Shown here: piece after piece, positions 9,100 through 17,915 of the stretch
Layout: every line of letters begins with the position of its first letter
Numbering within the stretch: position 1 is the stretch's first letter
NCBI RefSeq assembly: GCF_001417735.1
Contig: NZ_BBUZ01000024.1
Span: 368,094 to 432,093, forward strand
Reading direction: 5' to 3'
DNA from: Streptomyces sp. NBRC 110028
GTDB taxonomy: Bacteria > Actinomycetota > Actinomycetes > Streptomycetales > Streptomycetaceae
Length of the DNA: 64,000 nucleotides
Program-made: the position numbers and the translations under genes
The notes under the pieces: model-generated
Databases searched by the model: none
Seen by the model: only the letters and a program-made list of their open reading frames with translations
What the model was told of the DNA's origin: nothing

Positions 9100-9115
9100 T
9101 GTGAATTCATTCACA
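9100..9115. promoter_or_regulatory. 7-2-7 inverted repeat upstream of the TPR gene
   Basis: TGTGAAT-TC-ATTCACA is a perfect inverted repeat about 85 bp before the TPR gene start. It has the size and symmetry of a dimeric regulator operator. The cognate regulator is unknown. Confidence 0.4.
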
Positions 9116-9197
9116 CCAACCCCTTGGCCGGGCCCGCGCTTCCGTGTTGAGATTCGGCAACGGCTTCCGGCTCGATGGCGCGCTTGGGGAGGGCAAT

Positions 9198-10016
9198 GTG
9201 GCGGACACCGCCATGTCACCACCTGGATCGTCGAACTCCGATACCGGCCTACGGCCCGGGCGGGCGGACGACCCGCTCGACACGGCGGTGTGGCGGCTGC
9301 GCTCACGGGCGTGCTGGAAGGACGCCGCCGAACTGCTCGCCCCGCACGCCGCCGGCGACGCGGCCGTGGCCCTCAAGCGCAGCGCGATCCTGATCGAGCG
9401 GTGCATGTACACCTCCCAGGGCTGGGACGCGGCCGAGGACGCGCTGCGGGCGGCGGAGGCCCTGGCCCTGACCGACGACGAGCGGGGCGCCATCGCGTGC
9501 GAGCGCGGCTATCTGGCGTACGCCTCCACCCTGCTCGGGAACCGGGACCGCGCCGACGAGGCGCGCACCGCCCTCGGCCGGGCGGCCGCGCTGCTCGGCC
9601 CCGGCTCGCCCACCCGCCCACTGCTGGACTTCCGGCGCGGGCTGATCTCCCAGCACCTCGCCCACAACCCCACCGGCGCCCAGGCCGCCTTCCAGCGCGC
9701 CCACGCGGGCGCCGCCGCACACGGCGACACGCTGCTGCGCTCGTTCACCTGGCGCCATCTGGCCGGGATGGCCGAGGAGGAGGGCAACGTCGCCGAGGCC
9801 CGCCGCGGCTTCGCCGAATCGCTGCGGATCCGCGAGGAGCTGGGCTACCTGGTAGGCATCGCCCCCGCCCTGGCGTCCCTGGCGGACGTCGAGGACGAGC
9901 CGGAGGCCCACCGGCTGCGCGCCGAGGCGCGGCGACTGGTGCGGCTGCTGGGCGGCGTCCCGGTCTGGCTGGCCGAGCAATTAGTGGCCAACCCGGACGC
10001 CGACGAATCGCCCTGA
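9198..10016 (+). CDS. TPR-repeat protein of unknown role
   Basis: About 272 residues, almost entirely helical, with repeated Ala/Arg/Leu-rich helix pairs typical of tetratricopeptide repeats (for example RSFTWRHLAGMAEEEGNVAEARRGFAESLRIREELG). No catalytic or DNA-binding motif is visible, so it is probably a protein-interaction scaffold. GTG 9198 follows GGGGAGGG by 4 nt; ATG 9213 is an alternative. A TTA codon lies near the C-terminus (9981-9983). Confidence 0.72.
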   Translation: MADTAMSPPGSSNSDTGLRPGRADDPLDTAVWRLRSRACWKDAAELLAPHAAGDAAVALKRSAILIERCMYTSQGWDAAEDALRAAEALALTDDERGAIACERGYLAYASTLLGNRDRADEARTALGRAAALLGPGSPTRPLLDFRRGLISQHLAHNPTGAQAAFQRAHAGAAAHGDTLLRSFTWRHLAGMAEEEGNVAEARRGFAESLRIREELGYLVGIAPALASLADVEDEPEAHRLRAEARRLVRLLGGVPVWLAEQLVANPDADESP

Positions 10017-10083
10017 CGGCGCCGCTCCACCACCCGGCCCCTCCGGCGCTTGAGGAGCGGGGTGCGGGGGCGGGGCCCCGGCG

Positions 10084-10113
10084 GGTGTGCGGGGGCTTCC
10101 GCCCCCGCACACC
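10084..10113. terminator. bidirectional terminator
   Basis: Perfect 13-bp stem GGTGTGCGGGGGC / GCCCCCGCACACC closed by a TTCC tetraloop, between the convergent TPR and GntR genes. Confidence 0.85.
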
Positions 10114-10116
10114 GGC

Positions 10117-10806
10117 TCAGGCCCCGGACGTGAAGTGCTCGCGGACCAGCGACTCCACCACATCCAGATCGCGCGCGGCGAGCGCGTCCAGCAGCGCCAT
10201 GTGCTCGGCCGCGTCGGCGACCAGATCGGCGGTGCGGACCGCGCGACCGCAGGCCAGCGGCCACTGGGCACGGCGGTGGAGTTCGTCGGCGACGACGACC
10301 AGCTGCTGGTTCCCGGCCAGGCTCAGCACCGACTGGTGGAACGTGCGGTCCGACTCCAGGTAGGCGGCACGGTCGCCCTTCGCGGCGGCCGTCGCCGTCG
10401 CCTCCGCGAACGGCCGCAGCCGCGCCCAGCGCTCGGGCGCGACCGCCCGGGCCAGGCTGAGCATCACCGGGACCTCCAGCAGGGCGCGGACCTCGGCCAG
10501 CTCGGCCAGCTCGCGCGCGCTGCGCCGGGCCACCCGGAAGCCGCGGTTCGGTACGACCTCGACGGCACCCTCACCGGCGAGCTGCTGCATGGCCTCGCGC
10601 ACGGGGGTGGGCGAGACGCCGAAACGGTCGGCGAGGGCCGGGGCGGAGTACACCTCGCCCGGGGTCAGCTCGCCCCCGACCAGCGCGTCCCGCAGGGCGT
10701 CCAGGATCTGTCCGCGCACGGAGTGGCGGCGCGGGGACTGGCGCGCCACGGGCACGCCGGAGGGATTCCGCGGCTCCATCGCCGCCTCGGCTTCGGCCTG
10801 CTCCAC
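10117..10806 (-). CDS. GntR (FadR-type) transcriptional regulator
   Basis: 229 residues. The N-terminal winged helix (~25-85) includes LADRFGVSPTPVREAMQQLAGEGAVEVVPNRGF read across the recognition helix and wing. The C-terminal all-helical FCD-type domain has an R/E-rich face and the metal-ligand-like D-x3-H (ESDRTFHQSVL) and late His residues. FCD regulators sense small organic acids or sugars. GTG 10806 is preceded by AGGAGG at 6 nt, which decides the start. It is divergent from the DUF2637 gene after a 481-bp gap, with no metabolic operon beside it, so no target is proposed. Confidence 0.83.
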   Translation of the reverse strand: MEQAEAEAAMEPRNPSGVPVARQSPRRHSVRGQILDALRDALVGGELTPGEVYSAPALADRFGVSPTPVREAMQQLAGEGAVEVVPNRGFRVARRSARELAELAEVRALLEVPVMLSLARAVAPERWARLRPFAEATATAAAKGDRAAYLESDRTFHQSVLSLAGNQQLVVVADELHRRAQWPLACGRAVRTADLVADAAEHMALLDALAARDLDVVESLVREHFTSGA

Positions 10807-11287
10807 TCGGGTCCTCCTGACATCCCATCGAAACGATATGCGGATGCCGCCCGAGGACAAAGCCCACGCGCAGCGGTCGCTCCGAGCGGACGGGGCCCGG
10901 CATGACCCTTGCCACATTCTCCGGCCCGCACCGCTCCCCGCCTCCGATCCGGACCGGACCGGGGAGCGACGCCTTTCGGCCACGCACGCGGCGCCCGCGA
11001 AGCGCCCGCTGCCGGACAGTGGCAGGGAAAGATCACTAAGAGGTTCGGACGGCGAATGGCAAGCCGACGGATCGGGTTTACCCGCACTCGGGTTCCGTGA
11101 ATAGAATCAAGCCGCTTGCAACGAGCGAGCGTTCGAACCGTATCGCACCTATCCGCGTGTCCCCCCGCCCACTTGGCGGCCTCTTGTCCGGAAACCGCTT
11201 GAGGCCCGGAACGATTCCGCCAGGATGTCGCGCGAGTAGGGCCGTACTGCGGCCAGAACTTCACGGAAGCGAGGCAAGGGGCACCGG
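10807..11287. other. 481-bp divergent intergenic region
   Basis: No gene is supported here. It holds a hairpin CGCTCCCC (10932-10939) / GGGGAGCG (10961-10968) and a small CGGGTTTACCCG palindrome near 11072. Promoters for the GntR gene and the DUF2637 gene must lie here, but neither is a clear consensus match. Confidence 0.4.
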
Positions 11288-12487
11288 ATGAGACTGACTG
11301 ACATATCGCTGGGCTGGGCCCTGCCAGTCGTCATAGCGCTCGTCGGAGTCGTGGGGGCGGGAGTTGTCCTCGCGCGCGGCCGTAACGGGAAGAAGGACGA
11401 GAACGGGATCACCGACTCCTGGGAGCGCAGCGAGGAGCGCCGCCGGCGCAAGGAGGCCATCTACGGGATGGCCTCGTACGTCCTGCTGTTCTGCTGTGCC
11501 GCGGTCGCGGCCGCGCTCTCCTTCCACGGCCTCGTGGGCTTCGGGCAGCAGAACCTGAACCTGTCGGGCGGCTGGGAGTACCTGGTGCCGTTCGGGCTGG
11601 ACGGCGCCGCGATGTTCTGCTCGGTGCTGGCGGTGCGCGAGGCCAGCCACGGTGACGCGGCGCTCGGCTCCCGGCTGCTGGTGTGGCTGTTCGCGGGCGC
11701 CGCCGCCTGGTTCAACTGGGTGCACGCCCCGCGCGGCATGGGCCACGACGGCGCGCCGCAGTTCTTCGCGGGCATGTCGTTGTCGGCCGCGGTCCTCTTC
11801 GACCGCGCGCTCAAGCAGACCCGCCGGGCGGCGCTGCGCGAGCAGGGCCTGGTGCCCCGCCCGCTGCCGCAGATCCGTATCGTCCGCTGGCTGCGCGCCC
11901 CGCGCGAGACCTTCGGCGCGTGGTCGCTGATGCTGCTGGAGAACGTACGGACGCTGGACGAGGCGGTCGAGGAGGTCCGCGAGGACCGGCGCGAGAAGGA
12001 GCAGAACCGCAACCGCCGCCGGGACCAGGAGAAGCTGGACAAGGCCAGGATCCGGGCGCTCAACCGGCAGCACCGGGCGTGGGGCCGGGGCGGTGGCCGC
12101 CAGGTGGACGTCACCCCCGCGGCACAGCCGCCGCAGCTCGGCGCGGAGCCCGCCATGGAGGAGAACGCGCTGGGAAAAGCCGAGGCGGCCGAGCTGTCAG
12201 CGCCCTCAGCTCGGCCGGCCTTGCAGTCCGCGGACGGGGCTGAGGCCCGCCGCCGCGAACACCGGGAGCGGGACTGGAACCGTGAGCTGGATTTCAGCTT
12301 CGGCTTCGGTGACGCCGGCGCCACCGAAGCCGACCGGGACAGGGCGAAGGACAAGGACGCCAGGGACGACAAGGACGGGGACAAGGCGCGGACCGTCGAC
12401 CTCACCGCCGAGGACGACACCCTGACCATTCCCCGGCTGGACTCCCTGGAGGAGAAGCTCGCGCAGATCGAGCGGCAGTTCGGCTGA
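11288..12487 (+). CDS. DUF2637 (SpdB-like) membrane protein
   Basis: 399 residues with four hydrophobic segments: WALPVVIALVGVVGAGVVLA (~10-30), SYVLLFCCAAVAAALSFHGL (~63-82), a third around YLVPFGLDGAAMFCSVLAV, and a fourth around LLVWLFAGAAAWFNWVHAP. A charged, Arg/Lys/Glu-rich cytoplasmic tail follows (about 195-399). DUF2637 proteins occur on Streptomyces plasmids, where SpdB proteins assist mycelial plasmid spread, and as chromosomal paralogues. No integrase, replication or transfer gene is nearby, so plasmid origin is not supported. Function unknown. Confidence 0.78.
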   Translation: MRLTDISLGWALPVVIALVGVVGAGVVLARGRNGKKDENGITDSWERSEERRRRKEAIYGMASYVLLFCCAAVAAALSFHGLVGFGQQNLNLSGGWEYLVPFGLDGAAMFCSVLAVREASHGDAALGSRLLVWLFAGAAAWFNWVHAPRGMGHDGAPQFFAGMSLSAAVLFDRALKQTRRAALREQGLVPRPLPQIRIVRWLRAPRETFGAWSLMLLENVRTLDEAVEEVREDRREKEQNRNRRRDQEKLDKARIRALNRQHRAWGRGGGRQVDVTPAAQPPQLGAEPAMEENALGKAEAAELSAPSARPALQSADGAEARRREHRERDWNRELDFSFGFGDAGATEADRDRAKDKDARDDKDGDKARTVDLTAEDDTLTIPRLDSLEEKLAQIERQFG

Positions 12488-12540
12488 GACGGGTCCTTCC
12501 GGACCGGAGCCTTCCGGACCGGAGCGGGCGGCCGGTGGCG

Positions 12541-13023
12541 TCAGGCGCCGTCCGCGTCCAGCTCGAACCAGACCGCTTTGCCCACGCCGTGGGCCCGTAC
12601 GCCCCACGCGTCCGCGAGCGTGTGCACCAGCAGCAGGCCCCTCCCGGAGGTGCTGTCCTCCGGGGGGTGGCCGCGCAGCGTCGGGTGACGGGAGACGAAG
12701 TCCCGCACCTCGACCCGTAATCGGCCCGCCACCGGCCCGGCGATCCCCCCGCCCAAGGTGGCCGTGATGTGCGCGCCCCGGTCGGTGTGCACCAGTGCGT
12801 TCGTCACCAGCTCGCTCGTCAGCAGCTCGGCGAGATCGGCCCGGCCGGGCCCGCCCCAGTGCCGCAGCAGCTCGCGCAGCGCGGCGCGGACGTCCGCCAC
12901 CGCCTCGTAGTCGTCATGCCTCAGTCGCTTGCCGAGGGACCGGCCCCGCTCCCCTTCGATGGCCACCGCCCCAGAGTCCGGCCGGTTGGTCATCCGGCCC
13001 CGCCGTACAGGCTGACGCTTCAT
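12541..13023 (-). CDS. RsbW-like ATP-binding protein (HATPase_c, possible anti-sigma/regulatory kinase)
   Basis: 160 residues comprising a single GHKL ATPase domain: N-box ELLTSELVTNALVHT (~70-84) and G-box SGRGLLLVHTLAD (~126-138). Streptomyces has many such proteins, related to RsbW/SpoIIAB, acting as anti-sigma factors or kinases of anti-sigma antagonists. No sigma factor or STAS antagonist is adjacent. ATG 13023 abuts GGGGGAGG with no spacer, so ATG 12993 may be the real start. Confidence 0.8.
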   Translation of the reverse strand: MKRQPVRRGRMTNRPDSGAVAIEGERGRSLGKRLRHDDYEAVADVRAALRELLRHWGGPGRADLAELLTSELVTNALVHTDRGAHITATLGGGIAGPVAGRLRVEVRDFVSRHPTLRGHPPEDSTSGRGLLLVHTLADAWGVRAHGVGKAVWFELDADGA

Positions 13024-13166
13024 CCTCCCCCGCCCCGGCCGCTCGACGCGGCCGACGTCGAATGCCGTCGAACACGCTCACGGAATGCATTCCCGCCTGT
13101 TGCCGTGCCACACACCAGGGGAAAGCATCTGGGGTGATCCGCTGAGCCGAGCCGAGGAGCCGCCCG

Positions 13167-16100
13167 ATGCACGACGACCGACTGTTGGTGGAGGGGCGCC
13201 TGGAGCGGGCGCTGCACCAGTTCATCCGGCCCGCCCAGTACCCGGCGCGCGTTCCCCTCTCCCTGTACGCCTGGCGTGCCCCCGGCGAACCGGTCCCGGT
13301 CGCCGAGGCGCTCGACGGTGCGTACGAGCCGTTCACGGCCGGCACGGAGTGGGGCGAGCCGTGGTCGACCTGGTGGTTCCGGCTGGAGGGCGCGGTACCG
13401 GCGGAGTGGGCGGGGCGGCGGGTGGAGGTGGTCATCGACCCCGGCTTCACCGACGACGGCCCGGGCTTCCAGGCCGAGGGGCTGGTGTACGACGCGCACG
13501 GCGTACCGCTCAAGGGCATCCATCCACGTAACCGGCACATCCCCGTAGCGGCCCCGGCCGCCGGAGGCGAGCCCGTGCGGCTGCTGCTGGAGGCGGCCGC
13601 CAATCCGTCCGTGCTGCGCGACGGCTTCGCCCCGACCCCGCTCGGCGACGTCCTCACCGCGGGGGACCGGCCGCTGTACCGCTTCGTCTCCGCCGATGTG
13701 GCCGTCCTCGACGAGAACGTATGGCATCTGGTGCTGGACATCGAGGTGCTGTCCGAGCTGATGCGGGAGCTGCCCGCGGACCGGCCGCGCCGCCACGAGA
13801 TCCTGCGCGCCCTGGAGAACGCGCTCGACGCGCTCGACCTGCACGATGTGCCCGCCACCGCGGCCGCCGCCCGCGCCGAGCTGACCGAGGTGCTTCAGCG
13901 CCCCGCGCACGCCAGCGCGCACCGCGTCTCGGCGGCCGGGCACGCCCACATCGACTCGGCGTGGCTGTGGCCGCTGCGCGAGACCGTGCGCAAGGCGTCC
14001 CGTACGTTCGCCAATGTCACCGCGCTCGCGGAGGACTATCCGGAGCTGGTGTTCGCGTGCTCGCAGGCGCAGCAGTACGCCTGGGTCAAGGAGCACCAGC
14101 CGCACATCTGGGAGCGGATCAAGAAGGCGGTCGCGGACGGCACCTGGGCGCCGGTCGGCTCGATGTGGGTCGAGTCGGACGCCAACATGCCCGGCGGCGA
14201 GGCCCTGGCCCGGCAGATCGTGCACGGCAAGCGGTTCTTCCTGGAGGAGCTGGGGGTGGACACCGAGGAGATCTGGCTGCCGGACTCCTTCGGCTACACC
14301 GCGGCCTTCCCGCAACTGGCCAAGCTGGCGGGGGTGCGCTGGTTCCTCACCCAGAAGCTGTCGTGGAACCAGTCCAACAAGATGCCGCACCACACCTTCT
14401 GGTGGGAGGGCATCGACGGCACCCGCGTCTTCACCCACTTCCCGCCGGTGGACACCTACAACGCCCAGTTCAGCGCGGCCGAACTCGCCCACGCCGAGAA
14501 GAACTTCGCCGACAAGGGCCTCGCCACCCGCTCCCTCGTCCCGTTCGGCTGGGGCGACGGCGGGGGCGGGCCCACCCGCGAGATGCTGGAGAAGGCGCGG
14601 CGGCTGGGCTCCCTGGAGGGCTCGCCGCGCGTGGAGATCCACAAGCCGTCGGTGTTCTTCGGCGCGGCGGAGCGGGAGTACGGGGCGAAGGCACCGGTGT
14701 GGTCGGGCGAGCTGTATCTGGAGCTGCACCGGGCCACGTACACCACCCAGGCCGCCACCAAGCAGGGCAACCGGCGCAGCGAGCACCTGCTGCGGGAGGC
14801 CGAGCTGTGGGCCACGGCCGCCGCACTCCACGCGCCCGGGTACGCGTATCCGTACGACGATCTGGACCGGATCTGGAAGACGGTGCTGCTGCACCAGTTC
14901 CACGACATCCTGCCGGGCTCCTCGATCGCCTGGGTGCACCGCGAGGCGCGCGAGACGTACGCGCGGGTGCGCACCGAGCTGGAGGGGATCGTCACGGACG
15001 CGGTGGGCGCCCTGAACGCCGCGGGGTCCGGCGCCCCGGCGGTGCTCAACGCCTCGCCGTACGAGCGCGAGGAGGTCGCCGTCCTGGACGCCGGGACGGC
15101 GGCGGCCCTGCCCGCCGGCACCCCGGTGCAGCCACTGGGCGACGGGCGCGCGGCCGCCGGGGTGCGGGTGGGGGCGCTGGGCACGGCGGCCGTCGCCGGT
15201 ACGACGTGGAGCGCGCCGCCGGTGACCGCGCTGAGCGACGGCCACGCCATCGTCCTCGACAACGATCTGCTGCGGGTCACCATCGACGGCGACGGGCTGC
15301 TCACCTCCGTCCTCGACCTGACGGCGGGCCGCGAGGTGCTGGCCCCGGGCGCGCGCGGCAACCTCCTCCAGCTCCACCCCGACCACCCCAACCACTGGGA
15401 CGCCTGGGACATCGACCGCCACTACCGCCGCAGCCACACCGACCTCACCGCCGCCGAGTCCGTCGAGCTGACCGAGTCCGGTCCGCTGCGCGCGACCGTC
15501 CGCGTGGTCCGTGTCTTCGGGGCCCTCGGCGCCTCGCGTGTCGTGGAGGAGCTGACCCTGGCCGCGGGCAGCGACCGCCTCGACATCGCGACCGAGGTGG
15601 ACTGGCACGAGTCGGAGAAGGTCCTCAAGGCGGCGTTCCCGCTGGACATCCACGCCCGTCAGTCCACGGCGGAGATCCAGTTCGGGCATGTGGAGCGCCC
15701 CACCCACGCCAACACCAGCTGGGACGCGGCCCGTTTCGAGATCTGCGCCCACCGCTGGCTGCGGGTCGCCGAGCCCGGGTACGGGGCGGCGCTGCTCAAC
15801 GACTCCACGTACGGCCACGATGTGACCCGTACGACGCACCAGGGGGACGACGGCGCGGTGCTGGGCACCACCGTACGGCTGACGCTGCTGCGCGCCCCGC
15901 ACAGCCCCGACCCCGAGACGGACCTCGGCACCCACCGCTTCCGCTACGCGCTGCTGCCGGGCGCGACCGTCGGCGACGCGGTCGCCGGCGGGCTCGCCCT
16001 GAACCTGCCGCTGCGCACCCTGCCCACCGGCCCGACCGGGCCCGCCCCGCTGCTCTCGGTGGACAACCCGGCGATCACGGTGGAGTCGGTGAAGCTCGCC

Positions 16101-16316
16101 GAGGACCGCAGCGGGGATGTGGTGGTGCGGCTGTACGAGTCGCACGGCGGCCGCGCGGCGGGCACGCTCGTCGCCGGTTTCCCGGTCCTCTCGGCGGACG
16201 TCACCGATCTGCTGGAGCGGCCGCTGCACCCGGCGGCCACCGGCCCGGCCGGGCTGAGCCTGGCCCTGCGGCCGCATCAGATCCTCACCCTGCGGCTGCG
16301 GCCGGTGGCCGTCTGA
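13167..16316 (+). CDS. GH38 alpha-mannosidase
   Basis: 1049 residues, the full length of bacterial class II alpha-mannosidases. GH38 motifs: AGHAHIDSAWLWPLRET (~252-268) with the His/Asp zinc ligands, EIWLPDSFGYTAAFPQ (~370-385) with the nucleophile Asp, and HQFHDILPGSSI (~577-588) with the late zinc-ligand His. The middle helical domain and C-terminal beta domains follow. No signal peptide is seen, so it probably acts in the cytoplasm on imported mannosides or mannan/N-glycan fragments. It is monocistronic, with a strong terminator after it. Confidence 0.92.
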   Translation: MHDDRLLVEGRLERALHQFIRPAQYPARVPLSLYAWRAPGEPVPVAEALDGAYEPFTAGTEWGEPWSTWWFRLEGAVPAEWAGRRVEVVIDPGFTDDGPGFQAEGLVYDAHGVPLKGIHPRNRHIPVAAPAAGGEPVRLLLEAAANPSVLRDGFAPTPLGDVLTAGDRPLYRFVSADVAVLDENVWHLVLDIEVLSELMRELPADRPRRHEILRALENALDALDLHDVPATAAAARAELTEVLQRPAHASAHRVSAAGHAHIDSAWLWPLRETVRKASRTFANVTALAEDYPELVFACSQAQQYAWVKEHQPHIWERIKKAVADGTWAPVGSMWVESDANMPGGEALARQIVHGKRFFLEELGVDTEEIWLPDSFGYTAAFPQLAKLAGVRWFLTQKLSWNQSNKMPHHTFWWEGIDGTRVFTHFPPVDTYNAQFSAAELAHAEKNFADKGLATRSLVPFGWGDGGGGPTREMLEKARRLGSLEGSPRVEIHKPSVFFGAAEREYGAKAPVWSGELYLELHRATYTTQAATKQGNRRSEHLLREAELWATAAALHAPGYAYPYDDLDRIWKTVLLHQFHDILPGSSIAWVHREARETYARVRTELEGIVTDAVGALNAAGSGAPAVLNASPYEREEVAVLDAGTAAALPAGTPVQPLGDGRAAAGVRVGALGTAAVAGTTWSAPPVTALSDGHAIVLDNDLLRVTIDGDGLLTSVLDLTAGREVLAPGARGNLLQLHPDHPNHWDAWDIDRHYRRSHTDLTAAESVELTESGPLRATVRVVRVFGALGASRVVEELTLAAGSDRLDIATEVDWHESEKVLKAAFPLDIHARQSTAEIQFGHVERPTHANTSWDAARFEICAHRWLRVAEPGYGAALLNDSTYGHDVTRTTHQGDDGAVLGTTVRLTLLRAPHSPDPETDLGTHRFRYALLPGATVGDAVAGGLALNLPLRTLPTGPTGPAPLLSVDNPAITVESVKLAEDRSGDVVVRLYESHGGRAAGTLVAGFPVLSADVTDLLERPLHPAATGPAGLSLALRPHQILTLRLRPVAV

Positions 16317-16322
16317 AACCGG

Positions 16323-16362
16323 GCGGGACGCCCGGCGGCCCCCTCACCGCCGGGCGTCCCGC
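16323..16362. terminator. strong bidirectional terminator
   Basis: Perfect 16-bp stem GCGGGACGCCCGGCGG (16323-16338) / CCGCCGGGCGTCCCGC (16347-16362) with an 8-nt loop, 7 bp after the mannosidase stop and before the end of the convergent TetR gene. Confidence 0.9.
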
Positions 16363-16375
16363 TTCTCGGTGGTGC

Positions 16376-17008
16376 TCACCGTGTGGCGTACGCGCGCAAG
16401 GGCTCGCCCAGCACCCCCTGATACGCGTCCAGCAGCCCGACCACGGCCGCGGCGATCGCCTCAGGGCCCTCCCCCGCCTCGGTGCGCCTGCCGATCTCGG
16501 CGAACACCAGCGAGTGGAACGCCCCGAGCTGGGTGGCCACCACCCGCGGCAGCGGGTCGTCCGGCCCGGCGCCGGTCTCCTCGGCCAGCACGGCGGCCAG
16601 CGCGTCGGTCATCGCCCGGCCGAGGCCCTCCAGCCGGGCCGTGAGCGTCGGGGCGGCCCGCATCATCGCGAACACCCGCCCGAAGCCCTCGGTCAGCCCG
16701 AGCGAGCGGTCCCGCCGCCCCACCTCCTCCCGCAGCCGTGCCAGCACCGCGCCGGCCGCCGACTCCCCCGGGGCGCGGTCCCGCACCATGTCGGCGAGCC
16801 GCCGCGGGGACGCCTGGTCCGGCGGCAGGACCAGGTCCTCCTTCGCCTCGAAGTAGTTGTAGAGGGTGTTGACCGACACCTCCGCCGCGGCCGCGACCTC
16901 GGCGATCGTGACGTGGTCGAAGCCACGCTCCACGAACAGATCGATCGCGACCCGGTGGACGCGCTGCCGCGTCTCCCGCTTCTTGCGCTCCCGTAGCCCT
17001 TCTGCCAT
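16376..17008 (-). CDS. TetR family repressor of the adjacent ABC exporter
   Basis: 210 residues. The N-terminal HTH (~10-56) contains TRQRVHRVAIDLFVERGFDHVTIAEVAAAAEVSVNTLYNYFEAKEDL (quoted only to place the region: residues 14-57), with the TLYNYF recognition helix typical of TetR. The helical ligand-binding domain has a TetR_C-like arrangement. It is divergent from a DrrAB-type ABC exporter with a 28-bp imperfect palindrome between them, the classical layout for a drug-responsive repressor. ATG 17008 is chosen; an upstream in-frame start would put the operator inside the gene. Confidence 0.85.
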   Translation of the reverse strand: MAEGLRERKKRETRQRVHRVAIDLFVERGFDHVTIAEVAAAAEVSVNTLYNYFEAKEDLVLPPDQASPRRLADMVRDRAPGESAAGAVLARLREEVGRRDRSLGLTEGFGRVFAMMRAAPTLTARLEGLGRAMTDALAAVLAEETGAGPDDPLPRVVATQLGAFHSLVFAEIGRRTEAGEGPEAIAAAVVGLLDAYQGVLGEPLRAYATR

Positions 17009-17029
17009 GCCCTGAAGTCTAACCGCGCT

Positions 17030-17057
17030 GCAAACTTGAAATGCATTGCAGTTTTGC
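17030..17057. promoter_or_regulatory. probable TetR operator in the exporter promoter
   Basis: A 28-bp imperfect palindrome centred on ATGCAT: left arm starts GCAAACTTGAA, right arm ends GCAGTTTTGC; 22 of 28 positions match the reverse complement. It lies between the divergent TetR gene (21 bp away) and the ATPase gene (25 bp away), so binding would block both. A further half-site (TGCAACGCA) partly overlaps on the right. Confidence 0.6.
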
Positions 17058-17082
17058 AACGCACTGTGGTTTTATCGGCGCC

Positions 17083-17895
17083 ATGCCCACACCAGACACC
17101 CCCACACCAGACACCCCCACGCCCGTCATCCGGACCCGGGGGCTCGCCCGGACGTATCCGCTCCCGACGGGCCCGGTGCACGCCGTCCGCGGCATCGACC
17201 TGACCGTCGGCCGCGGTGAGATCCTCGGCTTCCTCGGTCCCAACGGGGCGGGCAAGACCACGACGCTGCGCATGCTCACCACCCTGCTGCCACCCAGCGG
17301 GGGCGAGGCCACGGTCGCCGGGCACGATCTGCGGGGCGACTCCGCGGGCGTGCGCCGCAGGATCGGCTACGTGGCCCAGTCCGGCGGCCTGGACCCCGCC
17401 TGCGCCGTACGCGAGGAACTGGTCACCCAGGGACGACTGCACCGGCTCTCCCGCACCGAGGCGCCCGCCCGCGCCGCCGAACTCGCCCACGACCTCGGCC
17501 TGACGGCCCTGCTGGACCGCCCCACCGGCGCGCTCTCCGGCGGTCAGCGCCGCCGGGTGGAGATCGCCCTCGGCCTGGTCAACCGGCCCGAGGTGGTCTT
17601 CCTCGACGAACCGACCACCGGCCTCGACCCCGGCAGCCGTGCCGAACTGTGGGACCTGATCCTGCGGATCCGCGCCGAGCACGGCACCACGGTCTTCCTG
17701 ACCACGCACTACCTGGACGAGGCCGACGCGCTCGCCGACCGGATCGTGGTCGTGGACTCCGGCGTGATCGTCGCCGAGGGCACCCCTGCCGACCTCAAGG
17801 CCCGCCACGCCGGCGGTCCCGCCGCCAGCCTCCAGGACGCCTTCCTGGCCATCACCGGCCGCTCCACCCCGACCGGCGAACCCGTCGCCATCTGA
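17083..17895 (+). CDS. DrrA-type ABC exporter ATP-binding protein
   Basis: 270 residues with Walker A GPNGAGKTTTLR, Q-loop VAQSGGLD, signature LSGGQRRRVEIA, Walker B VVFLDEPTTGLD and switch His in TTHYLDEAD. This is the daunorubicin-resistance (DrrA) subfamily that energises drug or lipid export. It is followed 20 bp later by its permease and controlled by the divergent TetR gene. The N-terminus carries a small duplicated TPDTPTPDTPTP stretch from a DNA direct repeat. ATG 17083 lacks a clear ribosome site and may be leaderless. Confidence 0.9.
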   Translation: MPTPDTPTPDTPTPVIRTRGLARTYPLPTGPVHAVRGIDLTVGRGEILGFLGPNGAGKTTTLRMLTTLLPPSGGEATVAGHDLRGDSAGVRRRIGYVAQSGGLDPACAVREELVTQGRLHRLSRTEAPARAAELAHDLGLTALLDRPTGALSGGQRRRVEIALGLVNRPEVVFLDEPTTGLDPGSRAELWDLILRIRAEHGTTVFLTTHYLDEADALADRIVVVDSGVIVAEGTPADLKARHAGGPAASLQDAFLAITGRSTPTGEPVAI

Positions 17896-17915
17896 CACCC
17901 ACGTAAGGCACTCCC

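Noticed and set aside
11288..12487. DUF2637/SpdB-like gene as a sign of an integrated conjugative element
   Set aside because: No integrase, replication, transfer or attachment-site sequence accompanies it; chromosomal paralogues are common in Streptomyces.
13020..16277. 1085-codon minus-strand open frame opposite the alpha-mannosidase
   Set aside because: No recognisable motif, and the plus strand encodes a complete GH38 enzyme with all catalytic motifs.
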